NCBI GenBank assembly: GCA_002715785.1
Contig: PBAA01000001.1
Coordinates: forward strand, 21,656-47,824
Direction of reading: 5' to 3'
Length of the DNA: 26,169 nt
DNA from: Gammaproteobacteria bacterium
GTDB lineage: Bacteria; Pseudomonadota; Gammaproteobacteria; Pseudomonadales; Azotimanducaceae
The notes under the pieces were generated by a model, which saw only the letters and a list, made by a program, of their open reading frames with translations, was not told where the DNA came from and searched no databases. This document shows, in pieces, positions 16,071-23,628 of the stretch; the first letter of the stretch is position 1; each line of letters starts with the position of its first letter. Made by a program: the position numbers and the translations under genes.

Positions 16071-17370
16071 AGGCCTGCTCCAGATCCCATTGAAGATCTT
16101 CGACATCCTCAATACCGACGGAGAGACGGACCGTCCCAGGGGCGATACCGGCGGCTTGCAGTTCGTCGTCGCTGAGTTGCCGATGGGTGGTACTGGCCGG
16201 ATGGATGATCAGGCTTTTTGCATCTCCAACGTTGGCGAGGTGCGAAAATAGCTGTACGTTGCGGATGAAATTCTGACCGGCGCTGCGACCCCCATGAAGT
16301 TCAAAGCAGAAGACGGCACCGGCACCTTTAGGAAGATACTTCTCTAAGAGGCCTGCGTTTTCTCGGTAGTGTATCGCCGGGTGACTGACGCTGACGACGT
16401 CGGATCGGGCTTCCAACCATGTCGCAATCTCGAGAGCGTTCGACACATGCCGATCCATCCTTAACGGCAGAGTTTCCATACCCTGTAGGAAAAGGAAGGC
16501 GTTGAAAGGGCTCATGCAACCGCCTAGATCGCGGAGTGTTTCGGAACGTAATTTCATGAGAAAGCCATACATACCAAATGTTTCATGGAACGAGAGCCCG
16601 TGGTAGGCGTCGGAAGGTTCCGCAATGACAGCAAACTTGCCGTTGGACCAATCGAAGTCGCCCGAATCGATCACCACCCCGCCAATGCTAGTCCCATGGC
16701 CGCCGAGGAACTTCGTGGCTGAGTGAATAACGATATCGGCCCCCCACTCGATGGGCCGGCATAAGTATGGTGTGGCAAACGTGTTGTCCATCACTAGCGG
16801 TATCGAGTGATCGTGCGCGACTTTGGCAATCTGCTCAATGTCCATGACGTTGCCGCCGGGATTGCCGATCGTTTCACCAAAGAACAGACGCGTTCGTTCG
16901 GTCGTAGCTTGATGCCATTCATTGGGATCGTCGGGATCGACGAATGTTAGTTCGACGGACAATTTTTTGAACAGATGTTTGAGCTGAGTAATCGATCCAC
17001 CGTAGAGTGCGCGCGATGCAACGACATGATCACCCGCGGAGAGCAATGTAAAAAAAGTAGACGATTGCGCGGCGAGTCCGCTGGCAAAGGCAACGGCGCC
17101 AGCGCCCACTTCCAGATTAGCAATCCTTTCTTCGAACGCGGCGACCGTCGGATTCATGATCCGCGAGTAGGTGTTGCCGTATTCCTGCAGGTTAAAGTAC
17201 GCGGCTGCCGATTCGGGATCTTCAAAAACATAACTACTCGTTTGAAAAATCGGCACCGCCCGTGCACCGGTTTCGGGCTCGGGTCGAGCTCCTGCATGCA
17301 ACGCTCGTGTCTGAAAACCAAATTGCCGTTCGGGTAACTCCATCATGCCGGCAACATGACGTTCCTGCAT
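16054..17370 (-). CDS. metY: O-acetylhomoserine aminocarboxypropyltransferase / sulfhydrylase (MetY)
   Basis: A 438-residue PLP enzyme of the Cys/Met metabolism family. It makes homocysteine from O-acetylhomoserine and sulfide in direct sulfhydrylation. The start of the fold is FQTRALHAGARPEPETGARAVP; FASGLAAQSS and MDNTFATPYLCRP are typical; PLP is bound at K220 in HSATKFLGGHG; the C-terminal part has IIHPASTTHRQLSDDE and GTVRLSVGIEDVEDL. Length near 430 and the YLCRPIEWGADIV motif favour MetY over MetB, MetC or MetZ. ATG 17370 is used; Met9 and Met10 are possible starts and none has a clear ribosome site. The start faces the divergent selenoprotein gene, 55 bases away. The enzyme can in principle also take selenide or methanethiol, so the proximity to a selenoprotein is noted but unproven. 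Confidence 0.93.
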   Translation of the reverse strand: MQERHVAGMMELPERQFGFQTRALHAGARPEPETGARAVPIFQTSSYVFEDPESAAAYFNLQEYGNTYSRIMNPTVAAFEERIANLEVGAGAVAFASGLAAQSSTFFTLLSAGDHVVASRALYGGSITQLKHLFKKLSVELTFVDPDDPNEWHQATTERTRLFFGETIGNPGGNVMDIEQIAKVAHDHSIPLVMDNTFATPYLCRPIEWGADIVIHSATKFLGGHGTSIGGVVIDSGDFDWSNGKFAVIAEPSDAYHGLSFHETFGMYGFLMKLRSETLRDLGGCMSPFNAFLFLQGMETLPLRMDRHVSNALEIATWLEARSDVVSVSHPAIHYRENAGLLEKYLPKGAGAVFCFELHGGRSAGQNFIRNVQLFSHLANVGDAKSLIIHPASTTHRQLSDDELQAAGIAPGTVRLSVGIEDVEDLQWDLEQAFARSN

Positions 17371-17410
17371 GGCTGTGTCAATTCGATCGGGATGGCTGGA
17401 AATAGTTGGG

Positions 17411-17419
17411 TGCTATGAT
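17411..17419 (+). promoter_or_regulatory. Possible extended -10 promoter of the selenoprotein gene
   Basis: TGCTATGAT fits an extended -10 box (TGnTATAAT with one mismatch). A start of transcription 7 bases later would fall at about 17426, the ATG itself, so the message may be leaderless. No -35 box stands at the right distance. Confidence 0.3.
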
Positions 17420-17425
17420 GAGACG

Positions 17426-18346
17426 ATGCGGCAACCACCCGTCGACTACATCGAGCGTACGCGTGAGCAATACGCTTCGCTCGGATATCCACCGTACCAA
17501 TGGGTGCGTAACCAAGAGCCGTCGACGCTAGTGATCCCGACCAAGCCGATGCACGAGTGGCGAGTGGGGCTGATCGCGTCGGGAGGTATATACGTTGCAG
17601 GACAGATCGCCTTTCATTTTCGCGATGATATTAGCTATCGAGAAATTGCTTTTGAAACGCCGACAGATCGGATTAGAACGACGCACTTTGCGTACGACCT
17701 GACCGATTCCCGTCGAGATCCCAACGTCGTCTTTCCACTGGACACGCTTCGCGGTCTGGTACGTGATGGCACGGTGGGAGAGCTTCCAACACACGCATAT
17801 ACCTTTATGGGTGGTATTTACTCGGCCCGAAAAGTTCGCGATGTGCTCGCGCCTGCCCTCGTCACCAGACTGCTTCAAGATGAAGTCGACGTTGCCCTGA
17901 TGGTCCCGGTCTGACCCGTTTGCCACCAGTCCGTCGGACTGATCGCGCGCGAAGCAGAAAGCCGTGGTATTCCTTCAGTGAGCCTGTCTAGCGCTTGGTC
18001 TATCAGTCGTTCGGTGAATCCTCCGCGGATGGTCTATCTCGACTTTCCACTCGGTCATACCGCCGGTCGAGCTCATGACGTTCAATCGCAACGGGCGGTT
18101 GTCGTGGCAGCGCTTCGATTGCTGGAGGAATCACGGCAGCCGGGTAGTACCACGAAGTTACGTCAACGATGGTCCGAGGATGACGCTTGGAAGGATGGTG
18201 TCATGCGGCCTAAGCTCAACGTTGATAGAGGCGGGGGATTCGACGATGACCGCGTCGAACGCTTTGCGACGCCCCAATACCAGGAATCGGAGGACGCTGC
18301 TCTCGTGACGGGGAACTGTCCGACGTGTGTTTGGTTAGAAGAGTAG
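17426..18346 (+). CDS. Selenoprotein related to D-proline/glycine reductase component B (PrdB/GrdB-like), in-frame UGA decoded as selenocysteine
   Basis: One 306-residue gene that a normal reading splits in two. TGA at 17912-17914 is in frame (residue 163); the frame continues as U-P-V-C-H-Q-S-V-G-L-I-A-R and ends at TAG 18344-18346. Both halves carry features of the selenoprotein B family: LIASGGIYVAGQIAF and NVVFPLDTLRGLV with TFMGGIYSA before the UGA, and VYLDFPLGHTAGRAHD after it. U163 and C166 would form the redox pair. The size and the Sec position recall PrdB more than GrdB, but about 60 residues are added at the end, finishing in NCPTCVW (C298, C301). ATG 17426 is preferred; an in-frame upstream extension would run into metY. 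A hairpin placed like a SECIS follows the UGA. The substrate is unknown; proline or glycine reduction is not implied, since partner subunits are absent. Confidence 0.88.
17927..17941 (+). promoter_or_regulatory. Predicted bacterial SECIS hairpin
   Basis: CAGTCC-GTC-GGACTG is a perfect 6-bp stem with a 3-base loop that begins with G. The loop G lies 18 bases after the UGA (17912-17914). Bacterial SECIS elements are known as short stem-loops just 3' of the Sec codon, within the coding sequence, with a G in the first loop positions; this element fits. It would be bound by SelB to direct Sec-tRNA to the UGA. Confidence 0.75.
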
Positions 18347-18416
18347 ATCGGGCGAGAACATTGAGTTTATCGGATCAAATAGCGCAGACTTCTGTTTTTG
18401 ACGCTGCGGCTACTGT

Positions 18417-19937
18417 ATGACGGTCATTCGTCAGAAAGACCTGATTGAGAGCGTTGCTGACGCCCTGCAATATATTTCGTTCTACCATCCTCCGGATTTC
18501 ATTCGCGCGATGACGGAAGCATATGAGCGGGAGGAGTCGCCTGCAGCTAAAGCGGCGTTAACGCAGGTGTTGGTGAATTCCCGAATGTGCGCCCTGGGGC
18601 ACCGGCCCATCTGTCAAGACACGGGCATTGTGATCGTGTTTCTAGAGGTTGGTATGGACGTCCAATGGGATGCAGAGCTATCGGTCGAAGAAATGGTCAA
18701 CGAAGGCGTACGGCAAGCTTATCTGGATTCTTCGAATCCGTTGCGTGCGTCGGTACTTGCCGACCCCGAAGGTGATCGGGACAACACGCTCGATAATTCG
18801 CCTGCCGTGGTACACACCCGGATCGTTCCGGGAGCCGAGCTGGTAGTTGAAATCGCGGCAAAAGGTGGCGGTAGTGAGGCGAAAGCCAAGTTCACCATGT
18901 TGAATCCGTCCGACTCGGTGGTCGATTGGATTCTCGACGTTGTACCAACGATGGGCGCTGGATGGTGTCCGCCCGGAATCCTTGGCGTCGGGGTTGGTGG
19001 TACGCCTGAAAAGGCGATGTTGCTTGCCAAAGAAGCAATGATGCAGCCGATCGATATCCACGAACTGAAAGCGCGCGGCGCGCAAAACAGAGCCGAAGAG
19101 CTTCGGCTTGAGCTGTACGAACGGGTCAACGCGTTGGGTATTGGAGCGCAGGGACTCGGGGGTCTGACCACGGTGCTCGACGTCAAGGTCAAGGACTATC
19201 CGACACATGCGGCCAACAAACCCGTCGCTGTGATTCCGAACTGCACCGCGACTCGCCACCTCCGGTTCGTTCTCGATGGTTCTGGTCCAGTCGTCCTTGA
19301 GCCACCCGACCTTGACGATTGGCCAGACATCGCATTTGAGATGGGGCCGGATGTAAAACGCGTGAACGTCGATTCAATTGAAGCCGAAGAGGTTGCTGAC
19401 TGGAAAGCGGGAGACACTTTGCTTCTGAATGGCAAGTTGTTAACGGGTAGGGACGCCGCACATCAACGCCTCATGGAGTTGATACGAGACGGAGAGCCGC
19501 TGCCAGTCGATTTCCGGAATCGGTTCATTTATTACGTGGGCCCCGTCGATCCCGTAGGCGACGAAGTTGTGGGTCCGGCAGGCCCGACGACGGCAACGCG
19601 TATGGATAAATTTGTCGGTGAGATGCTCGATAAAACGGGACTTCTCGGAATGATCGGTAAGGCGGAGCGTGGAGATGCAGCGGTCGAAGCTATTCGCCAA
19701 TTCGGCGCTGTCTCACTCGTTGCTGTTGGAGGCGCGGCGTATCTTGTTTCGAAAGCCATTGTGAGTGCTCGCCCCATCGCGTTCGAGGACTTGGGTATGG
19801 AAGCGATCTACGAATTTGAAGTTAAAGATATGCCTGTGACCGTAGCGGTCGATGCGGGTGGCGAATCGGTACACAAAACAGGCCCCGCATATTGGCGCGC
19901 GCAATTGGCCGACCGTATCGAAACCATTGAAGGTTAG
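18417..19937 (+). CDS. Fumarate hydratase, class I (iron-sulfur)
   Basis: A 506-residue class I fumarase that interconverts fumarate and malate in the TCA cycle with a [4Fe-4S] cluster. The three cluster cysteines are visible at C66 (RPICQDTG), C184 (GWCPPG) and C276 (IPNCTATRH). The alpha part (about 1-300) is joined to the beta part (from about 330: LLNGKLLTGRDAAHQRL, YYVGPVDP, GPAGPTTATRMD, GMIGKAERG) in one chain, as in FumA/FumB. ATG 18417 is used; the upstream sequence has no strong ribosome site. The enzyme is oxygen-sensitive in E. coli. The 70-base gap from the selenoprotein gene could allow co-transcription. Its TAG overlaps the TAA of acetoacetyl-CoA synthetase on the other strand (19934-19937). 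Confidence 0.95.
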   Translation: MTVIRQKDLIESVADALQYISFYHPPDFIRAMTEAYEREESPAAKAALTQVLVNSRMCALGHRPICQDTGIVIVFLEVGMDVQWDAELSVEEMVNEGVRQAYLDSSNPLRASVLADPEGDRDNTLDNSPAVVHTRIVPGAELVVEIAAKGGGSEAKAKFTMLNPSDSVVDWILDVVPTMGAGWCPPGILGVGVGGTPEKAMLLAKEAMMQPIDIHELKARGAQNRAEELRLELYERVNALGIGAQGLGGLTTVLDVKVKDYPTHAANKPVAVIPNCTATRHLRFVLDGSGPVVLEPPDLDDWPDIAFEMGPDVKRVNVDSIEAEEVADWKAGDTLLLNGKLLTGRDAAHQRLMELIRDGEPLPVDFRNRFIYYVGPVDPVGDEVVGPAGPTTATRMDKFVGEMLDKTGLLGMIGKAERGDAAVEAIRQFGAVSLVAVGGAAYLVSKAIVSARPIAFEDLGMEAIYEFEVKDMPVTVAVDAGGESVHKTGPAYWRAQLADRIETIEG

Positions 19938-21850
19938 GACTGAAGCTCCTTGAGCGACTCGAAGTAGAGCAACGTCTCTGGATTTGCTAGCGCGCTGGTA
20001 TTCTTCACCGGACGACTATGAACAACCTCCCGGACGGCGATTTCCGCGATTTTCCCGGATAGAGTCCTCGGAATATCGGGGACCGCGACGATTCGGGCAG
20101 GGACATGACGAGGCGATGCATTTTCTCGAATCTTGGTACGAATCATTGCCGCGGTCTCTTCCGTGAACGATGTGTCGTTTTGCATCACGACAAACAGGAC
20201 CACTCGAGTATCTCCGTCCCATTCCTGACCGATGCAAAGCGCTTCTTTGATGGCACCTATCGATTCGACCTGGCGGTAAATTTCTGCGGTTCCGATTCGA
20301 ACACCTCCGGGATTAAGAACGGCATCGCTTCGACCATGGATGACGAAGCCCCCTGTCTCGGAAATTCTTTCGGCGAAGTCACCGTGGGCCCAAACTTCCG
20401 GGTATCGATCGAAATAAGCGCTTCTTAGAAGAACGTTATCGGAATCGTTCCAGAAACCGATGGGTGTGCTTGGAAAAGAGCGAGTACAAACCAATTCGCC
20501 TTTTGCATCGGTGATTGAGGAACCGTCGTCGTTGAACACGTCGACTGCCATTCCTAACCCCGGTGCTTGAATCTCGCCTTCATAGACGCCGCCCCATGGA
20601 TTGCCAAGCACGAAACAGGAGATCAAGTCGGTGCCGCCTGCGATGGAGGCAAGCCAGATCTCCGGCTTGAAGCGCTTGTAGACGTATCGAAAAGACTCGT
20701 GAGTCAGCGGTGAACCGGTCGAGAAAATAGCGCGTAGGGAACTAAGATCGTGGCTCGATCGCGGCTCGATGCCTGCCTTTTCGATACTGGAGATGTATTT
20801 CGCGCCGACCCCGAATAATGATATGGACTCTTGTTCTATTAAGTCGATGAGTACCGATGAGGTTGGATGAAACGGTGATCCTTCGTACAACACTAAGGTA
20901 CATCCGCTCGCAAGTCCGGAGACGAGCCAGTTCCACATCATCCAGCCGCAAGTTGTGAAAAAGAACAGCACATCGTCGCGTCGTAGATCGCAATGGAAGG
21001 CATGTTCTTTGACGTGTTGAAGCAGTGTTCCACCGGCGCCGTGGACGATGCATTTCGGTTTGCCCGTGGTCCCCGATGAATACATGATGAACAGAGGGTG
21101 ATCGAATGGCAGACGTCGAAAGTTGGGAACCGTCTCGGAGCGTTGACGAATTTCGTGAAATCCGTCGTCCCGCAGTCCCAGTAAGGAACACCAGATCACG
21201 TGGTCAATCGATGCGATAGTCTCGGCGACATCATCTACGTTGCCGGTAATGTCGAAGGTTTTACCGTTGTACGTATAGCCGTCGCACGCAACGAGTATCT
21301 TTGGCTCAATTTGCCCAAATCGATCGAGGGCACCTTCGAAGCCGAAGTCGGGCGAGCAAGATGACCACACGGCGCCAATCGCTGTAGTTCCGAGCATTGC
21401 GATGACGGTTTCTATAACGTTTGGCATCCATCCGGCGACGCGATCACCGGGTTCCACCCCACGCTCTTCGAGTTCAGCTGCGAACTTCGCGACTTCCACG
21501 CGCAATTCGGCGTAGGTCATTGTCACGCGTTCCCCCTGTTCCGTGATGGCAACTAGCGCGGTGCGGGCATCGTCATAACGCAAAAGATTTTCGGAAAAAT
21601 TCAGTGAGGCTTCAGGAAACCAACGACTACCTGGGAAAGAATCGGGATTGATTAAGACGTCGCTGCCTGGATCGCCGACAATGTCACAAAACGACCAGAC
21701 GGAAGACCAGAACGAATCTCGCGAGGTAATCGACCATTGATGCAATGCGGGGTAATCGTCTGGCGCAAAGCCGTGTTGTTTGGCGAACGCAGTGAGGTTC
21801 CGATGATCGATTTGATCTTGGTTAGGTTTCCAAAGGAGATTTGATGTCAT
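19934..21850 (-). CDS. Acetoacetyl-CoA synthetase
   Basis: A 638-residue adenylate-forming enzyme that activates acetoacetate to acetoacetyl-CoA. The N-terminal region (LLWKPNQDQIDHRNLTAF, DFWSSVWSFCDIVG-like segment) and SRWFPEASLNFSENLL are typical of the acetyl/acetoacetyl-CoA synthetase type. The P-loop is YSSGTTGKPKCIVHG from residue 257; SIAGGTDLISCFVLGNPWGGVYEGEIQ and the ALCIGQEWDGDTRVVLFV region are specific to acetoacetyl-CoA synthetase (AacS). The catalytic lysine near the C-terminus is K600 in TLSGKIAEIAV. ATG 21850 has no strong ribosome site. With the thiolase of central metabolism (not here) it would return ketone bodies or degradation products to acetyl-CoA. The gene converges with the fumarase gene with a 4-base overlap. 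Confidence 0.93.
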   Translation of the reverse strand: MTSNLLWKPNQDQIDHRNLTAFAKQHGFAPDDYPALHQWSITSRDSFWSSVWSFCDIVGDPGSDVLINPDSFPGSRWFPEASLNFSENLLRYDDARTALVAITEQGERVTMTYAELRVEVAKFAAELEERGVEPGDRVAGWMPNVIETVIAMLGTTAIGAVWSSCSPDFGFEGALDRFGQIEPKILVACDGYTYNGKTFDITGNVDDVAETIASIDHVIWCSLLGLRDDGFHEIRQRSETVPNFRRLPFDHPLFIMYSSGTTGKPKCIVHGAGGTLLQHVKEHAFHCDLRRDDVLFFFTTCGWMMWNWLVSGLASGCTLVLYEGSPFHPTSSVLIDLIEQESISLFGVGAKYISSIEKAGIEPRSSHDLSSLRAIFSTGSPLTHESFRYVYKRFKPEIWLASIAGGTDLISCFVLGNPWGGVYEGEIQAPGLGMAVDVFNDDGSSITDAKGELVCTRSFPSTPIGFWNDSDNVLLRSAYFDRYPEVWAHGDFAERISETGGFVIHGRSDAVLNPGGVRIGTAEIYRQVESIGAIKEALCIGQEWDGDTRVVLFVVMQNDTSFTEETAAMIRTKIRENASPRHVPARIVAVPDIPRTLSGKIAEIAVREVVHSRPVKNTSALANPETLLYFESLKELQS

Positions 21851-21921
21851 CGAGTCGGTTCAACGTGTCCGCACGTTTACCTCGACGAGGATAACTCGTT
21901 TCAATTTAGCGTGAGGAATTG

Positions 21922-22392
21922 TCAGTATGATTCGAGGCGAAACGACCACCAGTGGGAGGGCCGAGGCGGAGGCGACGTTGTCGTGGATCGACCACGCCGT
22001 TTGTTTGCCCTAGCCAGCCACGCTCGATCGAGTGTAGCGTCGTCGCGTACGCGAACCATCTTTACTGGATACACAGAATTATTAATTTTGATGCGACCGT
22101 AAGGTACCTCCATCGCGACGGTGGACCAATGTTTACCGTCGCAACGTGCACAACTGACAAACAATGTTTCCCGGTCCGCCATGCAGTTGAGATTGATCGA
22201 ATGCGGGATCAGGCCAGACACTTCAAGTTGGCATAGGCCGGCTTCGTTCGCGAAACTCCAATCGATAATCGCAGCGTCGACGACATCTCCAAACACCCAG
22301 GCACCCGGGTTTCGATCGCACGGACATTGAGTCACCCAGACAGCCGCAGCGACCGTTACCAGTCCAATGACGATGCTGACGACTTTTGCCAT
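21922..22392 (-). CDS. Hypothetical protein with N-terminal membrane anchor and Cys pairs
   Basis: A 156-residue protein I cannot assign. It starts with one hydrophobic segment (about residues 4-20, VVSIVIGLVTVAAAVWV), which is a signal anchor or uncleaved signal, so the rest is likely periplasmic. Cysteines pair as C-P-C (near residue 24) and C-A-R-C in LFVSCARCDGKHW. The middle (DVVDAAIIDWSFANEAGLCQLEV, PYGRIKINNSVYPVKMVRV) suggests a small beta barrel; a flavin-binding split barrel is a guess. The final 30 residues are basic and Pro/Ser-rich. AAGGAA with a 6-base spacer before ATG 22392 gives a solid start. It follows the acyl-CoA dehydrogenase gene by 54 bases on the same strand and may share its transcript. 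Confidence 0.72.
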   Translation of the reverse strand: MAKVVSIVIGLVTVAAAVWVTQCPCDRNPGAWVFGDVVDAAIIDWSFANEAGLCQLEVSGLIPHSINLNCMADRETLFVSCARCDGKHWSTVAMEVPYGRIKINNSVYPVKMVRVRDDATLDRAWLARANKRRGRSTTTSPPPRPSHWWSFRLESY

Positions 22393-22446
22393 GTGGATTC
22401 CTTAACCAACAACGAGTTCGTGACCGAGGCGACCGGTCGCCGACGA

Positions 22447-23628
22447 TCAGTCGGGCAACCCAAGGACCCGCTTGGCAATGATGTTGAGTTGCACCTCGGA
22501 ACTTCCACCTGCAATGGTCCCCGCCTTGCCAAAGAGCCAGGACCGTGTGTCAGTGAGAGCGGCGTCGTCAAATACGTCACCCTGCCAGCCGATTCCGTCA
22601 GAGCCACGCATACGAATTAACGCTTCCATCCGTCGGGTGTCGAGCTCAGTCGCGTAATACTTGAACATTGATGTTGCAAATGTGGGCGTCGAGCTGGAGG
22701 TATTTTCTTCGATGGCTCTTCGTTGAGTGAGCGAAAAGGCTTGCCGATCCATATTGATCTTAGACACAGCCTCCCGGCCTTCCGCGTCGGCGATTCTCGA
22801 ATCAGTTTGCCCGTAATAAGACAGTGCGGATTCCGCCAGCGACGTGCTGCGACCACCCCCTCCAAGCGACCCCATTCCGGAAATCATCGAGCGTTCATGT
22901 TGTAGTAGACGCTTTGCCACGGTCCAACCGCGATTCTCTTCACCTATGAGGTCTGTTTTCGGAACTTTGACGTCATCGAAAAAACACTGACAGAAAGGCG
23001 AATTTCCAGCGATTAGAATGATGGGCTTGACCGAAACTCCCGGATCGTCCATTGAGAATAGGACAAAGCTGATCCCATCATGTTTGGGCACTTCGGTGTT
23101 CGTGCGCACGAGACAGAAGATCCAGTCAGCAAAATTAGCGCCCGACGTCCAGATTTTTGAACCGTTGACCAAGTAATAGTCGCCTTGGTCGACGGCACGA
23201 GTTTGGAGTGACGCGAGATCTGAGCCCGCGTTAGGTTCCGAATAGCCCTGGCACCACCGAATTTTTCCGTTAGCGATATTACTTAGGTGGCGAGATTTTT
23301 GATCGTCGGTGCCGTGTTCTAGCAGGGTAGGCCCAATCATGGTCACCCCCATACCAGACAGCGGTGTCGGGGCGCGGGCCATGGCCATCTCCTGTTGCAG
23401 CACCTTTGCCTCGGCCGCATCAAGTGCCGCGCCTCCAAATTCTTTGGGCCAGGTGGGTACCGTCCACCCTTGCTCATAGCACAATTCAAACCAACGCAAC
23501 GTATCCGCGTTTTGAACCGTTTCCTTTGTGCCGCCCGAATATTCTCCGCCGCGGGCAATGAGACTCTCCGGTAGACTTTTCTGAAGCCAGGCCCGCGTGT
23601 CAGCTCGAAATTCTGTCAAGTCGCTCAC
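22447..23628 (-). CDS. Acyl-CoA dehydrogenase
   Basis: A 393-residue acyl-CoA dehydrogenase: N-terminal helical domain (DTRAWLQKSLPESLI, WTVPTWPKEFGGAAL), a beta domain with WCQGYSEPNAGSDLASLQTRA and NGSKIWTSGANFADW, and a C-terminal domain ending GSSEVQLNIIAKRVLGLP. The Glu of the medium-chain YEGT motif is not there: the matching position is G374 in IAGGSSE. In members of this ending type the base sits elsewhere (as in isovaleryl-CoA dehydrogenase) or on a partner subunit. The start is GTG 23628, with GGGAGGG 6 bases upstream and a 4-base GTGA overlap with the esterase stop (23625-23628); the longer frame to 23643 is less likely. It forms an operon with the carboxylesterase. Substrate is unknown. 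Confidence 0.9.
   Translation of the reverse strand: MSDLTEFRADTRAWLQKSLPESLIARGGEYSGGTKETVQNADTLRWFELCYEQGWTVPTWPKEFGGAALDAAEAKVLQQEMAMARAPTPLSGMGVTMIGPTLLEHGTDDQKSRHLSNIANGKIRWCQGYSEPNAGSDLASLQTRAVDQGDYYLVNGSKIWTSGANFADWIFCLVRTNTEVPKHDGISFVLFSMDDPGVSVKPIILIAGNSPFCQCFFDDVKVPKTDLIGEENRGWTVAKRLLQHERSMISGMGSLGGGGRSTSLAESALSYYGQTDSRIADAEGREAVSKINMDRQAFSLTQRRAIEENTSSSTPTFATSMFKYYATELDTRRMEALIRMRGSDGIGWQGDVFDDAALTDTRSWLFGKAGTIAGGSSEVQLNIIAKRVLGLPD

Noticed and set aside
17369..17914. A 181-residue protein ending at the TGA, starting inside metY
   Set aside because: The first 19 codons overlap the metY start and are not like the family; the TGA cuts the protein just before the U-P-V-C motif, and the frame continues with family-like sequence.
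17912..17914. Sequencing error or a decayed pseudogene at the TGA
   Set aside because: The downstream frame is intact for 144 codons with family motifs, the TGA is exactly at the Sec site of the motif, and a SECIS-like hairpin follows. A read-level check would still be worthwhile.
18078..18308. Small ORFs in other frames within the selenoprotein and in most other genes
   Set aside because: They overlap well-supported genes, have no ribosome sites and show no recognisable protein features.
18347..18416. Rho-independent terminator after the selenoprotein
   Set aside because: Only a weak 5-bp repeat with a 16-base loop is present, and the T-run is inside the loop and not after the stem.
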